Part shown: one piece after another, positions 44,308 to 52,873 of the stretch
How positions within the stretch are numbered: position 1 is the first letter of the stretch
How the letters are laid out: every line of letters begins with the position of its first letter
Origin: Sphingomonas phyllosphaerae
GTDB taxonomy: Bacteria; Pseudomonadota; Alphaproteobacteria; Sphingomonadales; Sphingomonadaceae
Length of the DNA: 64,000 bases
Assembly: GCF_029623345.1 (NCBI RefSeq)
Contig: NZ_JAPYKH010000019.1
Location: 1-64,000 of the forward strand
Direction of reading: 5' to 3'
Made by a program: the position numbers and the translations under genes
The notes under the pieces: generated by a model
Database searches by the model: none
What the model was told of the DNA's origin: nothing
The model's input: only the letters and a program-made list of their open reading frames with translations

Positions 44308-44805
44308 CGGCGAACGCCTGCCCGTCTCACGGGCTGCACCGCGGCGTGGTGCCAGCGCCAGGCCGACCCCATTGATGTCCTCGCCTCCGAACGCGGCCGT
44401 GCCGTGCAGATGGTCGGGCAGAGCCCCGACCGGCGGCATTGGCCCCCCTGCAAGTGGCAGGTGTCGAAACGGTGCCTGCCTTTGCCTAGAGCACATGACC
44501 ATCGCGCCACCCCGACGGACGCCGGGGTCGAGGTGGGAGAAGCCGGTGGCTCTCACGGCAGTTCTGCCAACCGAACCCCGGCGTTCGCCGGGGTGGCGGA
44601 GGGTCAGACATCAGCTCCGACTCCATCCAAGCGCCGCGCGTACGCGCCCAACCCGCTTCCCGCGCTGCTTGCGGCCGTGCCACCCGCCTTTTCTGTGGCC
44701 GTCCACCGCTTTGCGCTGTCCTACATGGAACAGGTGTGGAACATGGATCGCGGCGTGACCCGATTCGGCGATCTCGCCCGTTGAGATGGAGGTAAGTCGC
44801 CCGCC
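44308..44805. other. Intergenic region with two related palindromes, no gene seen
   Basis: This 498-base gap shows no frame with plausible protein character. It holds two related 20-base palindromes, ACCCCGACGGACGCCGGGGT (44509-44528) and ACCCCGGCGTTCGCCGGGGT (44575-44594), identical at 16 of 20 positions. Near the right end TGGAACA occurs twice (around 44726 and 44738), just before the ribosome site of the lipoprotein gene. Confidence 0.5.
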
Positions 44806-45798
44806 ATGCGCCAACCCGTCCCACCGCCGGCCGCGTTGGCCGCCGCGCTGCTGCTCACCGGCTGCGCGACGAACGCGGTGCGGATCCAGGCCGCCTCCGA
44901 CGTCAGCGCGCGCGGGCGCGAGGCGGTCTCCGCCACCGCCGCCTATCTCGACTCGGTCGAACAGCGCCGCCGCGACGCTGCCGCGGCGCTGGTCGCCAGC
45001 GATGCCAGCTGCCTTCCCGCCACGCCGCTCCAGATCCAGGTACCGATGAGCGCCGCCGCGCCGCCGGCATCGCTCTGCCCCGAGGGCGTCACGCCCGCGC
45101 CCGGCTATGCCGTCCTCAGCATCGAAGTCGGTACCAGCCCGCGCGCGCTCCTCGAGCCGCGCGTCGCGCTGCTCGCCGCGGTCGGGGACTATGTCGAGGC
45201 GCTGGCAACGATCGTCGCCGCCCCTCAGGCCGATACCTCCTCCGAGCTGACCGCCTTTGCCGAGCGGGTCGGCCGCGTCGTCGCCGCGGCGGGGGTGACC
45301 GACGCCGATCCGGCGACACCGCGCGGGCAGAGCCTCGTCGCCCTCGCCGCCTTCGCCGCCGAGCTCGCGCGCGAGGCGCGCACCGCCGGCAAGGTGCGCG
45401 CGCTGGTGGAAGAGCGCGGCGACACGGTCGACGAGGCGCTGGCCGAGTTGCGCGGCGAGGTCGAGGGCTGGGGCCGCACCGCCGCGCGCACTGCCGATGA
45501 CCTGTACGGCAATGCCTTGTTCCGCACCTATCTGCGCCACCGGACCGACCTCACCGCGGAGCAGCGCGAGCAGCTCGCCGCGCGCGTGTTCGCCGCGCGC
45601 GAGGCGGCGCGCACCGGTCCGGCGCGCGCTGCGGCGGTGGCGGACGCGCTCGCGCTGGCGTCCACCGCACAGGCCGACCTGCGCGCCGCGCTGTCCGGGC
45701 AGCTCACCCCGACGCAGCGCCGCGCCGCCGCCAAGCTCAACCTCGATCGGATCGCGCGCGCGCTCGACCTGGTCGCCACGATCGCGCGCCCGCTGTGA
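44806..45798 (+). CDS. Lipoprotein of protease-inhibitor operon
   Basis: A 330-residue lipoprotein: signal then lipobox LLTGC, with lipidation predicted on about Cys20. The mature part is almost entirely alpha-helical and Ala/Arg/Glu-rich (AVSATAAYLDSVEQRRRDAA, AAFAAELAREARTAGKVRA), with long amphipathic helices suggestive of coiled coils, apart from a short Cys-containing insert (DASCLP...ASLCPEG) that may form a disulfide. I do not recognise the family. It is the first of four genes spaced 10 bases, 20 bases and a 1-base overlap apart, ending in an M4 protease and its inhibitor. GGAGGT precedes the ATG at some distance. Confidence 0.75.
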   Translation: MRQPVPPPAALAAALLLTGCATNAVRIQAASDVSARGREAVSATAAYLDSVEQRRRDAAAALVASDASCLPATPLQIQVPMSAAAPPASLCPEGVTPAPGYAVLSIEVGTSPRALLEPRVALLAAVGDYVEALATIVAAPQADTSSELTAFAERVGRVVAAAGVTDADPATPRGQSLVALAAFAAELAREARTAGKVRALVEERGDTVDEALAELRGEVEGWGRTAARTADDLYGNALFRTYLRHRTDLTAEQREQLAARVFAAREAARTGPARAAAVADALALASTAQADLRAALSGQLTPTQRRAAAKLNLDRIARALDLVATIARPL

Positions 45799-45808
45799 GG
45801 AGGATGGC

Positions 45809-46591
45809 ATGACCCGCTACGCCGAGGCGCTCGCCGCCGCCGACGCGCTTGCCGAGCAGGTGCAATCCTATGTCGCCGACGGGCGCTTCCTGCCGCGCTA
45901 TTTCGACCGGCTGTTCGGGCTGCGCACTGCGCTGGGCGACGCACTCGATCATTTCGCCGCGACGCTGATCACCGTCCCGGGTGACGCCGCGGTGTTCGCC
46001 GCGGTGCTCGACCGCTCGGCCGAGGCGCGTCGCGCGGGCGAGGGACTGACGCCGAGCGACGCCGCGGTGGAGCGCTACGCCGCCGCGGTGGAGCGCGCCA
46101 CCGCCGTGCTGCGCGCCGAGCCGCCCAACGGCGTCGCTTCGAGCCCGTCCGCACCCTTGTTGCGCGGCGCGCTGCGGCTGGACCGTGCGCGCGACGAGCC
46201 AGCGCGGCCGGCCCTCGCGCCAGCGACCGCGGCGCCCCCGATCGAGCCTTATTACACCAGTTTAGCCAAGCTCTTCCCGGTGGAAGCGGTGGCGCTTTAC
46301 CCGCTCGCCACCAGCATCGCGGGCGAGGACCGCTCGGTGCGGCTCATCCTGATCGCGGTGATCGGCGCCTTCGTCGTCGCGCTGCGCTGGTTCGGCACGC
46401 AGGACAGCGGCGGCCAGCCGGACGCCTCCGCGATCGCGGTCGCGCTGGCCTCCTTCCTGCTCTACGCCGCCGCGCTCGGCGGGTTCGGCTACCTGCCCGG
46501 CGGCGCCGAGCAGACGCGCCAGTTGCTCGCGTTCGTCACCATCATCTGGGTCGCGCTCGCGCCGCTATGGCTGCGCCGCGCCCGCCGCTGA
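45809..46591 (+). CDS. Membrane protein with three C-terminal helices
   Basis: A 260-residue protein. The first ~150 residues are soluble and helical (RYAEALAAADALAEQVQSYV, VERYAAAVERATAVL), followed by a Pro/Ala linker. Then come three membrane segments: SVRLILIAVIGAFVVALRW, SAIAVALASFLLYAAALGGF and LLAFVTIIWVALAPLW, ending in RRARR. I chose the ATG at 45809 because AGGAGG lies 6 bases upstream; the frame is open much further into the previous gene, which is not coding in that frame. Family unknown. Its position between a lipoprotein and a protease suggests an envelope complex; this is inference. Confidence 0.75.
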   Translation: MTRYAEALAAADALAEQVQSYVADGRFLPRYFDRLFGLRTALGDALDHFAATLITVPGDAAVFAAVLDRSAEARRAGEGLTPSDAAVERYAAAVERATAVLRAEPPNGVASSPSAPLLRGALRLDRARDEPARPALAPATAAPPIEPYYTSLAKLFPVEAVALYPLATSIAGEDRSVRLILIAVIGAFVVALRWFGTQDSGGQPDASAIAVALASFLLYAAALGGFGYLPGGAEQTRQLLAFVTIIWVALAPLWLRRARR

Positions 46592-46611
46592 TCTGCCAAG
46601 GAGAGACGCCG

Positions 46612-47691
46612 ATGTGCACGCTCACCCATCGCCACGCGATCCACTGCATCCTGCCGCCCTATATCCTTTCGCGCATCGCCGAGCACGGGCCGCCCGAGCT
46701 GCGCGGCTCGGCGATCCGTGCGCTGCTGGTTGATCCCTCGATCCGGTTCGTGCGCGCCGCCACCGCCGGGCCGGTGCTGGGCAGCGTCGCGCGACTGCGC
46801 AGCGCGGCGGGCAACATCCTTGCCCCCAGCCCGTTGCGCACGATCCGCGACGCCCAGCACAAGCCCGAGGCGCCGGGCGCCGTCGTCGTGCGCCGCGAGG
46901 GCGACGCGCCGACCGGGGACGCGGCGGCGGACGAGGCCTATGACGGGCTCGGCGCCACCTTCGCGCTCTATTGGGAAGCCTATCAGCGCAACTCGATCGA
47001 CGACGCCGGCCTGCCGCTCGACGCCACGGTGCATTACGACCAGGATTATGACAACGCCTTCTGGGACGGCACGCAGATGGTGTTCGGCGACGGTGACGGC
47101 GCGCTGTTCAACCGCTTCACGCTCGCGCTCGACGTGATCGGCCACGAGCTGACCCACGGCGTCACCGAGAAGGAGGCGGGCTTGGCCTATTTCAACCAGT
47201 CGGGCGCGCTCAACGAGAGCATCTCGGACGTGTTCGGATCGCTCGTCAAGCAGAAGGCGCTCGGCCAGGACGCCGCCGCGGCCGACTGGTTGATCGGCGA
47301 GGGGCTGTTCACGCCCAAGGTGAAGGGCAGCGCGCTGCGCTCGATGAAGGCGCCGGGCACCGCCTATGACGATCCCGTGCTCGGCAAGGATCCTCAGCCC
47401 GCGCACATGGACGATTTCGTCCGCACCAATCAGGACAATGGCGGCGTCCACATCAACTCGGGCATTCCCAACCGCGCGTTCTACCTCGCCGCCACGGCGA
47501 TCGGCGGCAACGCCTGGGACCGCGCCGGCACGATCTGGTATAATGCGCTGCTCGACCCCAATGTCAGGGCCAACACCGATTTCGCCGCGTTCGCGCGGGT
47601 GACGGTGGACGTGGCCGGAAGATTGTACGGCACGGGCAGTGTCGAGGCGGCGGCGGTCGGCACGGCGTGGAGCGATGTCGGAGTGAGTTGA
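46612..47691 (+). CDS. Protealysin-like M4 metalloprotease
   Basis: A 359-residue thermolysin-family zinc protease without a classical signal peptide. The zinc site is His178-Glu179-x-x-His182 (IGHELTHGVTE) with Glu202 (ALNESISDVFG), and the second catalytic His280 is in HINSGIPNRAFYLAA. The short ~50-residue leader carries CILPPYILSRIAEHG, the PPY-L motif of protealysin/grimelysin propeptides, instead of the long FTP propeptide. Such proteases are folded in the cytosol with a removable leader and leave by an unclear route. I chose the ATG at 46612, with AAGGAGA 6 bases upstream. The next gene encodes an emfourin-type inhibitor and overlaps by one base. Confidence 0.93.
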   Translation: MCTLTHRHAIHCILPPYILSRIAEHGPPELRGSAIRALLVDPSIRFVRAATAGPVLGSVARLRSAAGNILAPSPLRTIRDAQHKPEAPGAVVVRREGDAPTGDAAADEAYDGLGATFALYWEAYQRNSIDDAGLPLDATVHYDQDYDNAFWDGTQMVFGDGDGALFNRFTLALDVIGHELTHGVTEKEAGLAYFNQSGALNESISDVFGSLVKQKALGQDAAAADWLIGEGLFTPKVKGSALRSMKAPGTAYDDPVLGKDPQPAHMDDFVRTNQDNGGVHINSGIPNRAFYLAATAIGGNAWDRAGTIWYNALLDPNVRANTDFAAFARVTVDVAGRLYGTGSVEAAAVGTAWSDVGVS

Positions 47692-48026
47692 TGGCGGACG
47701 AGGCGGGGGGCGGCGGCGAGGCGCGGATGCGGGTGGAGGGCGGCTTTGCCCATCTGCCCGGTCGCGCCACCGACTCATGCGTGCCGCTCGAGCGGCTGGG
47801 CGGTGACGAGCGCGCCGAGCTGGCGCGGCTCGCCGACGAGGCGAGCTTCTTCGACTGCGCGCCCCAGCCCACCGCACCACGCCCGGACGCGCGCACTTAT
47901 ACGATCGGGCTGACGATCGACGGCCGCAGCCGCGACTTGCAGCTCGCCGAACCGATCCACGATCCGAAGCTCGCCGCGCTGGTCGCGACGGTGCGCCGCA
48001 TCACGCGCGAGCGCGGCGGCGCCTGA
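47691..48026 (+). CDS. Emfourin-like inhibitor of the M4 protease
   Basis: A 111-residue protein that follows the pattern of emfourin, the proteinaceous inhibitor known for protealysin-like proteases: RMRVEGGFAHLPGR, ELARLADEASFFD, RTYTIGLTIDGRSRDLQL and a final helix ALVATVRRITRE. The ATG shares an A with the protease TGA (TGATG), ensuring paired synthesis, as expected for an enzyme and its inhibitor. No signal peptide, so inhibition would act in the cytosol and keep the protease silent until it leaves the cell. The assignment rests on pattern and on gene order. Confidence 0.85.
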   Translation: MADEAGGGGEARMRVEGGFAHLPGRATDSCVPLERLGGDERAELARLADEASFFDCAPQPTAPRPDARTYTIGLTIDGRSRDLQLAEPIHDPKLAALVATVRRITRERGGA

Positions 48027-48035
48027 TCGCGCCGT

Positions 48036-48215
48036 TCAGGCGGCGGCGGAAACCCGCTCGTCGCGCGCCTTCTCGGAGCGGCGGCTGCGCGACGCCATCG
48101 CGACCCAGGCTGCCTCGGCCCGCAGGCAACGGTCGCGCACGTTGTCGAGCGTGGCCGCATCCGCTTCCTCGCGGCAGCGGACGGCGTTGGCGGTGAAGGT
48201 CTCGCTGTCGCGCAT
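48036..48215 (-). CDS. 59-residue basic protein with strong ribosome site
   Basis: A short gene: MRDSETFTANAVRCREEADA at the start, then NVRDRCLRAEAAWVAMA and a basic SRSRRSEKARDER tail. The ribosome site GAGGAGGAG ends 6 bases before the ATG, the best in the region. The chain is one long amphipathic helix with two Cys. I recall similar small proteins with the NVR-R-LRAE-AW-AMA pattern in sphingomonads but no known function. It converges on the emfourin gene with 9 bases between them. The palindrome TACGACTGTCGTA lies 93 bases upstream. Confidence 0.75.
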   Translation of the reverse strand: MRDSETFTANAVRCREEADAATLDNVRDRCLRAEAAWVAMASRSRRSEKARDERVSAAA

Positions 48216-48307
48216 GATAGGCTCCTCCTCGCCGGCGCGGGAGAAGCCCGTGCCGGGGCGGACGCGTCTGCCGCGACGATCGGCAGCGGGGTACGCTGAC
48301 CTCTCGT

Positions 48308-48320
48308 TACGACTGTCGTA
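48308..48320. promoter_or_regulatory. Perfect 13-base palindrome upstream of small gene
   Basis: TACGACTGTCGTA is a perfect 6-bp inverted repeat around one central base, in the 210-base gap between the kinase stop and the 59-residue gene. This is operator-like; the cognate regulator is unknown. Confidence 0.4.
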
Positions 48321-48425
48321 TTCCTCCGCTCGACGTCTTAACGCGCCACAGTGCGATCTGGGCGCATCGGGACGGAGATAAGCGGCCCGTGCCTTTAATC
48401 GACCGCGACACCCTCCCGGCGCCCG

Positions 48426-50381
48426 TTATCTGCCGCGCTGGCGCACCGCCTGCTCCACCGCGGCCAGCAACGTGGCGCCGCGATAGGGCTTGCGCAGCAG
48501 TTCGACGCCATCGGGCAGCACGCCATCGTCCTCGACGTGGCCCGTCACCATCAGCACCGCGACCCGCGGCCAATCGGCGCGTAGCTGCTCGATCAGCTCG
48601 GCGCCCGAGCGACCGGGCATGATGAAGTCGGTCACGACGACGTCGACCGCGCCCCGCGACGACAGCAGCCCGAGCGCCTCGTCTACGTCGGCGGCCTCGA
48701 TCACCGTGTGACCGGCCTGGGCGAGCACCTCGGCCGTGGCGCGCCGCACGCGGAGGTCGTCGTCGACCAGCAGGATCGTCAGCGCGCTCGTGCCCGCCGC
48801 TACGGCGGCGAGCGGCGCCGCGACCGCCGCTCGCGCGCTGCACGGCAGCACGATCCGCGCGCTCGTCCCCCGGCCTGGCTCGCTCTCGAGCAGGAAGGCG
48901 CCGCCCGACTGCGAGGCGAAGCCGTCGACCATCGACAGCCCCAATCCGGTCCCCTTGCCGATCGGCTTGGTGGTGAAGAAGGGATCGATCGCGCGCGCGA
49001 TCGTCGCCGCGTCCATGCCGCTGCCGGTGTCAGAGACGGTAATCGCGACATAGTCGCCCGCGGCAAGGCCCGCGACATGACGCGGCTCGGCGGGCGCGAC
49101 CGAGAGCCGCAGCGCGCCGCCGTCGGGCATGGCGTCGCGTGCATTGATGACGAGGTTGAGGATGGCGAGCTCGAGCTGCCCGCGATCGGCCTCGGCCGCG
49201 CGGAGTTCGGGCGCGACCGTGACCGTCATCGTGATGGCCGACGTCAGCGACTTTTCGATGAGGTCCATCAGCCCGTCGATCAGCGCGGCGAGCTCGACCG
49301 GCTCGGGCGACAGCTGCTGCTGCCGCGAGAAAGCGAGGAGCCGGCTGACCAGCAGCCGTGCGCGCTCGGCGCCGGCCATAGCGACGTCGACGTGGCGCGT
49401 CGAGGTCGCGTCGGCAGCGTGGCGCCGCAGCTGCTCCAGGCTGATCATGATCGGCGTCAGCAGGTTGTTGAAGTCGTGCGCGACGCCGCCGGTCAGCCGG
49501 CCGAGCGTCTCCATCCGCTGGCGTTGCAGCTCGGAAGCGCTGCGCTGACGCTGCTGCCGCAGCTCGACCGCGAGCAGCCGCGCGAGCAGGCCAAGCAGCA
49601 GGACGCAGAGCGCCGCCGCGGCGAGCAGCAGCAGCACGGCGCGCCGAACCGGGACAAGAAAGGCCTGTGCCGGCGCGGTGATGCGGATCGACCAGCGCGC
49701 CCCGCTCACCGGCATCCACAGTTCGACCGGTCGCGGGTCGGTGTGGATCAGCGGAGCCGCGGCGCGCGGCACTATCAACGCGGAGCCGGCGTCGGTGATG
49801 ATCGAGGCGGTCCAGCCCGGCGCCAGCGGCTCGACACGGAGCAGCCGCTCGAGCCGCGCCGCCGGCACCAGCGCGGCCACGACATAACGCACCTGCCCCA
49901 CCCGGCCCAACGGCACGGCGACGGGGAAGACTCGCGCACCGTCGCTCACCGCCGAGAAGGTCCCGATCTGCGGTTCGCCGCGCTCGCGCAGCCGTCGTAG
50001 CGCCGCCGCATCGAGACCGGCGAGCGGCATCGCCGCCGCACCGGCCGGCGCCGTACTGAACACCACGCGCCCCTGAGTGTCCGTAAGCGTGATCGCGTGC
50101 CAGTCGCGCTGATTCGCGAGGATGCGGCGCGCCAGCGTCGCAAAGCGCGTCATGTCCGGCGCGGCGCCGTCGAGCGCGGGCGACTGCGCCACCATCGCGA
50201 CCGCGGCGACGTTGCTGCGCAGCGTCTGCGACACCAAAGCGGCGGCGAGATTGGCGTCGGTGCGACCGCGCGCGGCGACCGCCTCGCGCTCGCTGCGCAG
50301 CGTCAGCGCGCCGAACGTGCCGCCCAGCGCCACGATCGGGATCACGCCCGCGAGCACGAGCAGGGCGAGCGAGCGCCTCAT
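48426..50381 (-). CDS. Hybrid sensor histidine kinase with periplasmic sensor
   Basis: A 651-residue kinase. Two membrane helices (about 4-26 and 253-275, LLLLAAAALCVLLLGLLAR) flank a ~225-residue periplasmic sensor of Cache-like layout (WHAITLTDTQGRVVFST, GTFSAVSDGARVFPVAVPLG). The kinase core has His302 in GGVAHDFNNLLTPI, the N box ILNLVINARDAMP, SDTGSGMDAATIARAIDPFF and GTGLGLSMVDGFASQSGG. A C-terminal receiver has LLVDDD, the Asp in VVTDFIMPG and the Lys in LLRKPY. No response regulator or Hpt is adjacent; the Hpt at 12.8 kb might serve. The ATG at 50381 has GAGGGAG upstream; the frame is open to 50429. Confidence 0.92.
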   Translation of the reverse strand: MRRSLALLVLAGVIPIVALGGTFGALTLRSEREAVAARGRTDANLAAALVSQTLRSNVAAVAMVAQSPALDGAAPDMTRFATLARRILANQRDWHAITLTDTQGRVVFSTAPAGAAAMPLAGLDAAALRRLRERGEPQIGTFSAVSDGARVFPVAVPLGRVGQVRYVVAALVPAARLERLLRVEPLAPGWTASIITDAGSALIVPRAAAPLIHTDPRPVELWMPVSGARWSIRITAPAQAFLVPVRRAVLLLLAAAALCVLLLGLLARLLAVELRQQRQRSASELQRQRMETLGRLTGGVAHDFNNLLTPIMISLEQLRRHAADATSTRHVDVAMAGAERARLLVSRLLAFSRQQQLSPEPVELAALIDGLMDLIEKSLTSAITMTVTVAPELRAAEADRGQLELAILNLVINARDAMPDGGALRLSVAPAEPRHVAGLAAGDYVAITVSDTGSGMDAATIARAIDPFFTTKPIGKGTGLGLSMVDGFASQSGGAFLLESEPGRGTSARIVLPCSARAAVAAPLAAVAAGTSALTILLVDDDLRVRRATAEVLAQAGHTVIEAADVDEALGLLSSRGAVDVVVTDFIMPGRSGAELIEQLRADWPRVAVLMVTGHVEDDGVLPDGVELLRKPYRGATLLAAVEQAVRQRGR

Positions 50382-50553
50382 GCGTCGATCTCCCTCACCC
50401 GCGCTCGGCTCCCTGGTCTCACGCGGCATCGCCGTGTCGCGGCCGCTCGCTCGCAGGCTACTGACTCATTTCAAGAAGAACCAGCGATGATGGCGCGCGA
50501 CGGAGCCGCGCGCGCGGCGTTGCCTCCGCCGGCGGCGCAGCTATCCTGCTGCC

Positions 50554-52758
50554 GTGATCGACCGCCTTTCGCTCCTCCGCCGCCGCCCTCGCCGTCGCGT
50601 CGCCGCGGTCGCCGCACTGGTCGCGCTCGCCGCGCCAGCCGACGCCGCCGAGCGCGAGGCCCTGCGCTGGCGCCGCCACGCCGCCGCGTCGACGATCACG
50701 CGCGACGACTGGGGCATCCCGCACGTCCACGGCCGCAGCGACGCCGACGCGGTATTCGCGCTGAGCTACGCACAGGCCGAGGACGATCTCGCCCGCGTCG
50801 AGGCCAATTACCTCACCGCGCTCGGCCGCACCGCCGAGGCGGAGGGCGAGGCCGCGCTCTGGGCCGACCTGCGCCAGCGCCTCTTCGTCGACGACGCCGA
50901 ACTGCGCGCGGGCTATGCCGCCTGCCCGCCGTGGCTGCGCGCGCTGGCCCAGGCCTGGGCGGACGGGCTCAACTTCTATCTCGCCACCCATCCCGCGGTG
51001 CGGCCGCGCGTGCTCACCCGCTACGAGCCGTGGATGGCGCTGAGCTTCACCGAGGGCAGCATCGGCGGCGACGTCGAGCGCATCCCGCTGAGCGCGCTCC
51101 GCAGCTTCTACGATCGTCCGACCCCGCCCACGCCGGAAGAGCGCGGGGTGGTGCCACGCGAGCCGTCGGGCTCGAACGGCATCGCGATCGCGCCGCGGCT
51201 GACCCGCGACGGCCACGCGCTGCTGCTGATCAACCCGCACACCAGCTTCTACTTCCGCTCCGAGGCGCAGCTGAGCAGCGACACCGGGCTGAACGTCTAT
51301 GGCGCGAGCACCTGGGGCCAGTTCTTCGTCTACCAGGGCTTCAACGCGCACGCCGGCTGGATGCACACCTCGTCGACCGTCGACAATGTCGACGAGTTCG
51401 CCGAGCGGGTCGAGCGCCGCGGCGCCGGCTGGACCTATCGCTACGGCAAGGCGCGGCGGCCGGTCGCGGCGCGCGCGGTGTCGCTGCGCTACCGCCGCAC
51501 GGACGGCACGATGGCGGAGCGGCGCTTCACCACGTGGCGGACGCATCACGGCCCGATCACCGCCGAGCGCGACGGGCGCTGGATCGCGACCGCGCTGATG
51601 TGGCGGCCCCGTCCCGCGCTCGAGCAGAGCTGGCTGCGCACCCGCGCCACCGACCTCGCCGCCTACCTCCGGATCGCCGGGCGAAAGGCCAATTCCTCCA
51701 ACGACACGATCTTCGCCGACGACAGAGGGGAGATAGCCTTCCTCATGCCGCAGTTCATGCCGCGCCGCGCCGACCGCTTCGACTACACCCGTCCGGTCGA
51801 CGGCAGCGACCCGCGCACCGACTGGCATGGGCTGCACGCGCTCGCCACGCTGCCGAGCGTGCTCAGCCCGCGCACCGGCTGGGTCCACAACACCAACGAC
51901 TGGCCGTGGACCGCGGCGGGCGCCGACAGCCCGCGCGCCGCCGACTACCCGCGCTACATGGACCAGACCGGCGGCAACGCGCGCGGCGCGCACGCCGACC
52001 TGCTGCTCGAGGGCAAGAGCGGCTGGACCGTCGAGGCACTGCGCGCCGCGGCGTATGACTCCTACCTGCCCGCCTTCGCCCGGCTGCTACCGCCGCTCGT
52101 GGCCGCATGGCGCGCGCTACCGGCGACCGATCCGCGGCGCGCGGCGCTCGCCGCCCCCATCGCCGAACTGGAGCGCTGGGATCACCGCTGGGCGGCGGAG
52201 TCGGTCGCAACCAGCCTCGCGGTGTTCTGGGGCGACCAGCTGTGGCGCGAGGTCGGCGACGTCGCGCAGGTCGAGCGAGTCAACGTCCCCGACTATATCG
52301 CGACGCGGGTCACCGCGGCGGCCAAGCTCGCCGCGCTGGAGGCGGCGGTGGCGCGGCTCACGCGCGACTTCGGCACGTGGCGGACGCCCTGGGCGCAGAT
52401 TAACCGCTTCCAGCGGCTCGACGACTCGATCGCGCCGCACTTCGACGACGCGCGCGCTTCCGTACCGGTGCCCTTCACCTCGGCGCAATGGGGCAGCCTC
52501 GCCTCCTTCGGCGCCAAGCGCTGGCCGGGAACACGGCGCTCTTACGGTACGAGCGGCAACAGCTTCGTCGCGGTGATCGAGTTCGGGCCGCGGGTGCGCG
52601 CGGCGGCGGTGATGGCCGGCGGGCAGAGCGGCGACCCGGCGTCGCGCCACTTCGTCGACCAGGTGGAACGCTACGCCAGCGGAGCGCTGCGGCCGATCTA
52701 CTTCTACCCCGACGAGCTCGCCGGTCATGTCGAGCGCCGTTACCGGCCGGGGGAGTGA
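50554..52758 (+). CDS. Penicillin acylase-family Ntn hydrolase
   Basis: A 734-residue secreted precursor of the penicillin/acyl-homoserine-lactone acylase family. A signal peptide (VAAVAALVALAAPADAAE) is followed by the alpha chain with RDDWGIPHVHGRSDADAVFA, and autocleavage is expected before Ser207 in EPSGSNGIAIAP, which becomes the N-terminal nucleophile of the beta chain. Further family parts are LLINPHTSFYFRSE, GWMHTSSTVDNVDEFAE and TWRTHHGPIT. Members cleave beta-lactam side chains, acyl-homoserine lactones or acyl amino acids; the specificity cannot be read from sequence. The GTG start lacks a clear ribosome site. It converges with the exuT-like gene across a 14-bp hairpin. Confidence 0.9.
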   Translation: MIDRLSLLRRRPRRRVAAVAALVALAAPADAAEREALRWRRHAAASTITRDDWGIPHVHGRSDADAVFALSYAQAEDDLARVEANYLTALGRTAEAEGEAALWADLRQRLFVDDAELRAGYAACPPWLRALAQAWADGLNFYLATHPAVRPRVLTRYEPWMALSFTEGSIGGDVERIPLSALRSFYDRPTPPTPEERGVVPREPSGSNGIAIAPRLTRDGHALLLINPHTSFYFRSEAQLSSDTGLNVYGASTWGQFFVYQGFNAHAGWMHTSSTVDNVDEFAERVERRGAGWTYRYGKARRPVAARAVSLRYRRTDGTMAERRFTTWRTHHGPITAERDGRWIATALMWRPRPALEQSWLRTRATDLAAYLRIAGRKANSSNDTIFADDRGEIAFLMPQFMPRRADRFDYTRPVDGSDPRTDWHGLHALATLPSVLSPRTGWVHNTNDWPWTAAGADSPRAADYPRYMDQTGGNARGAHADLLLEGKSGWTVEALRAAAYDSYLPAFARLLPPLVAAWRALPATDPRRAALAAPIAELERWDHRWAAESVATSLAVFWGDQLWREVGDVAQVERVNVPDYIATRVTAAAKLAALEAAVARLTRDFGTWRTPWAQINRFQRLDDSIAPHFDDARASVPVPFTSAQWGSLASFGAKRWPGTRRSYGTSGNSFVAVIEFGPRVRAAAVMAGGQSGDPASRHFVDQVERYASGALRPIYFYPDELAGHVERRYRPGE

Positions 52759-52786
52759 GCGGCTGGGACTGCGTTCTCCCTCTCCC

Positions 52787-52821
52787 TTCCGTCATCCTGA
52801 ACTCGTCTCAGGATGACGGAA
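52787..52821. repeat. Perfect 14-bp hairpin between convergent genes
   Basis: TTCCGTCATCCTGA (52787-52800) and TCAGGATGACGGAA (52808-52821) are perfect complements around the 7-base loop ACTCGTC. It sits between the converging acylase and transporter genes and could end both transcripts, but neither strand has a T-run. The CGTCAT/ATGACG ends recall the repeat between ku and ligD. Confidence 0.75.
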
Positions 52822-52873
52822 GCGATGGTGTCAGTTCGCCGGCGCCGATTCATGATGGACGGACAAGCCCTGC

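Noticed and set aside
44727..44760. GGAAC repeats as an EcfG promoter for the lipoprotein operon
   Set aside because: Neither GGAAC copy is followed by GTT at the required 16-18 base spacing.
44486..44824. A 112-codon minus-strand frame in the 44.3-44.8 kb gap
   Set aside because: It runs through the palindromic repeats and has Pro/Arg-rich nonsense composition.
52787..52821. A canonical bidirectional rho-independent terminator
   Set aside because: The stem is perfect, but neither strand has a following T-run, so I list it as a hairpin/repeat only.
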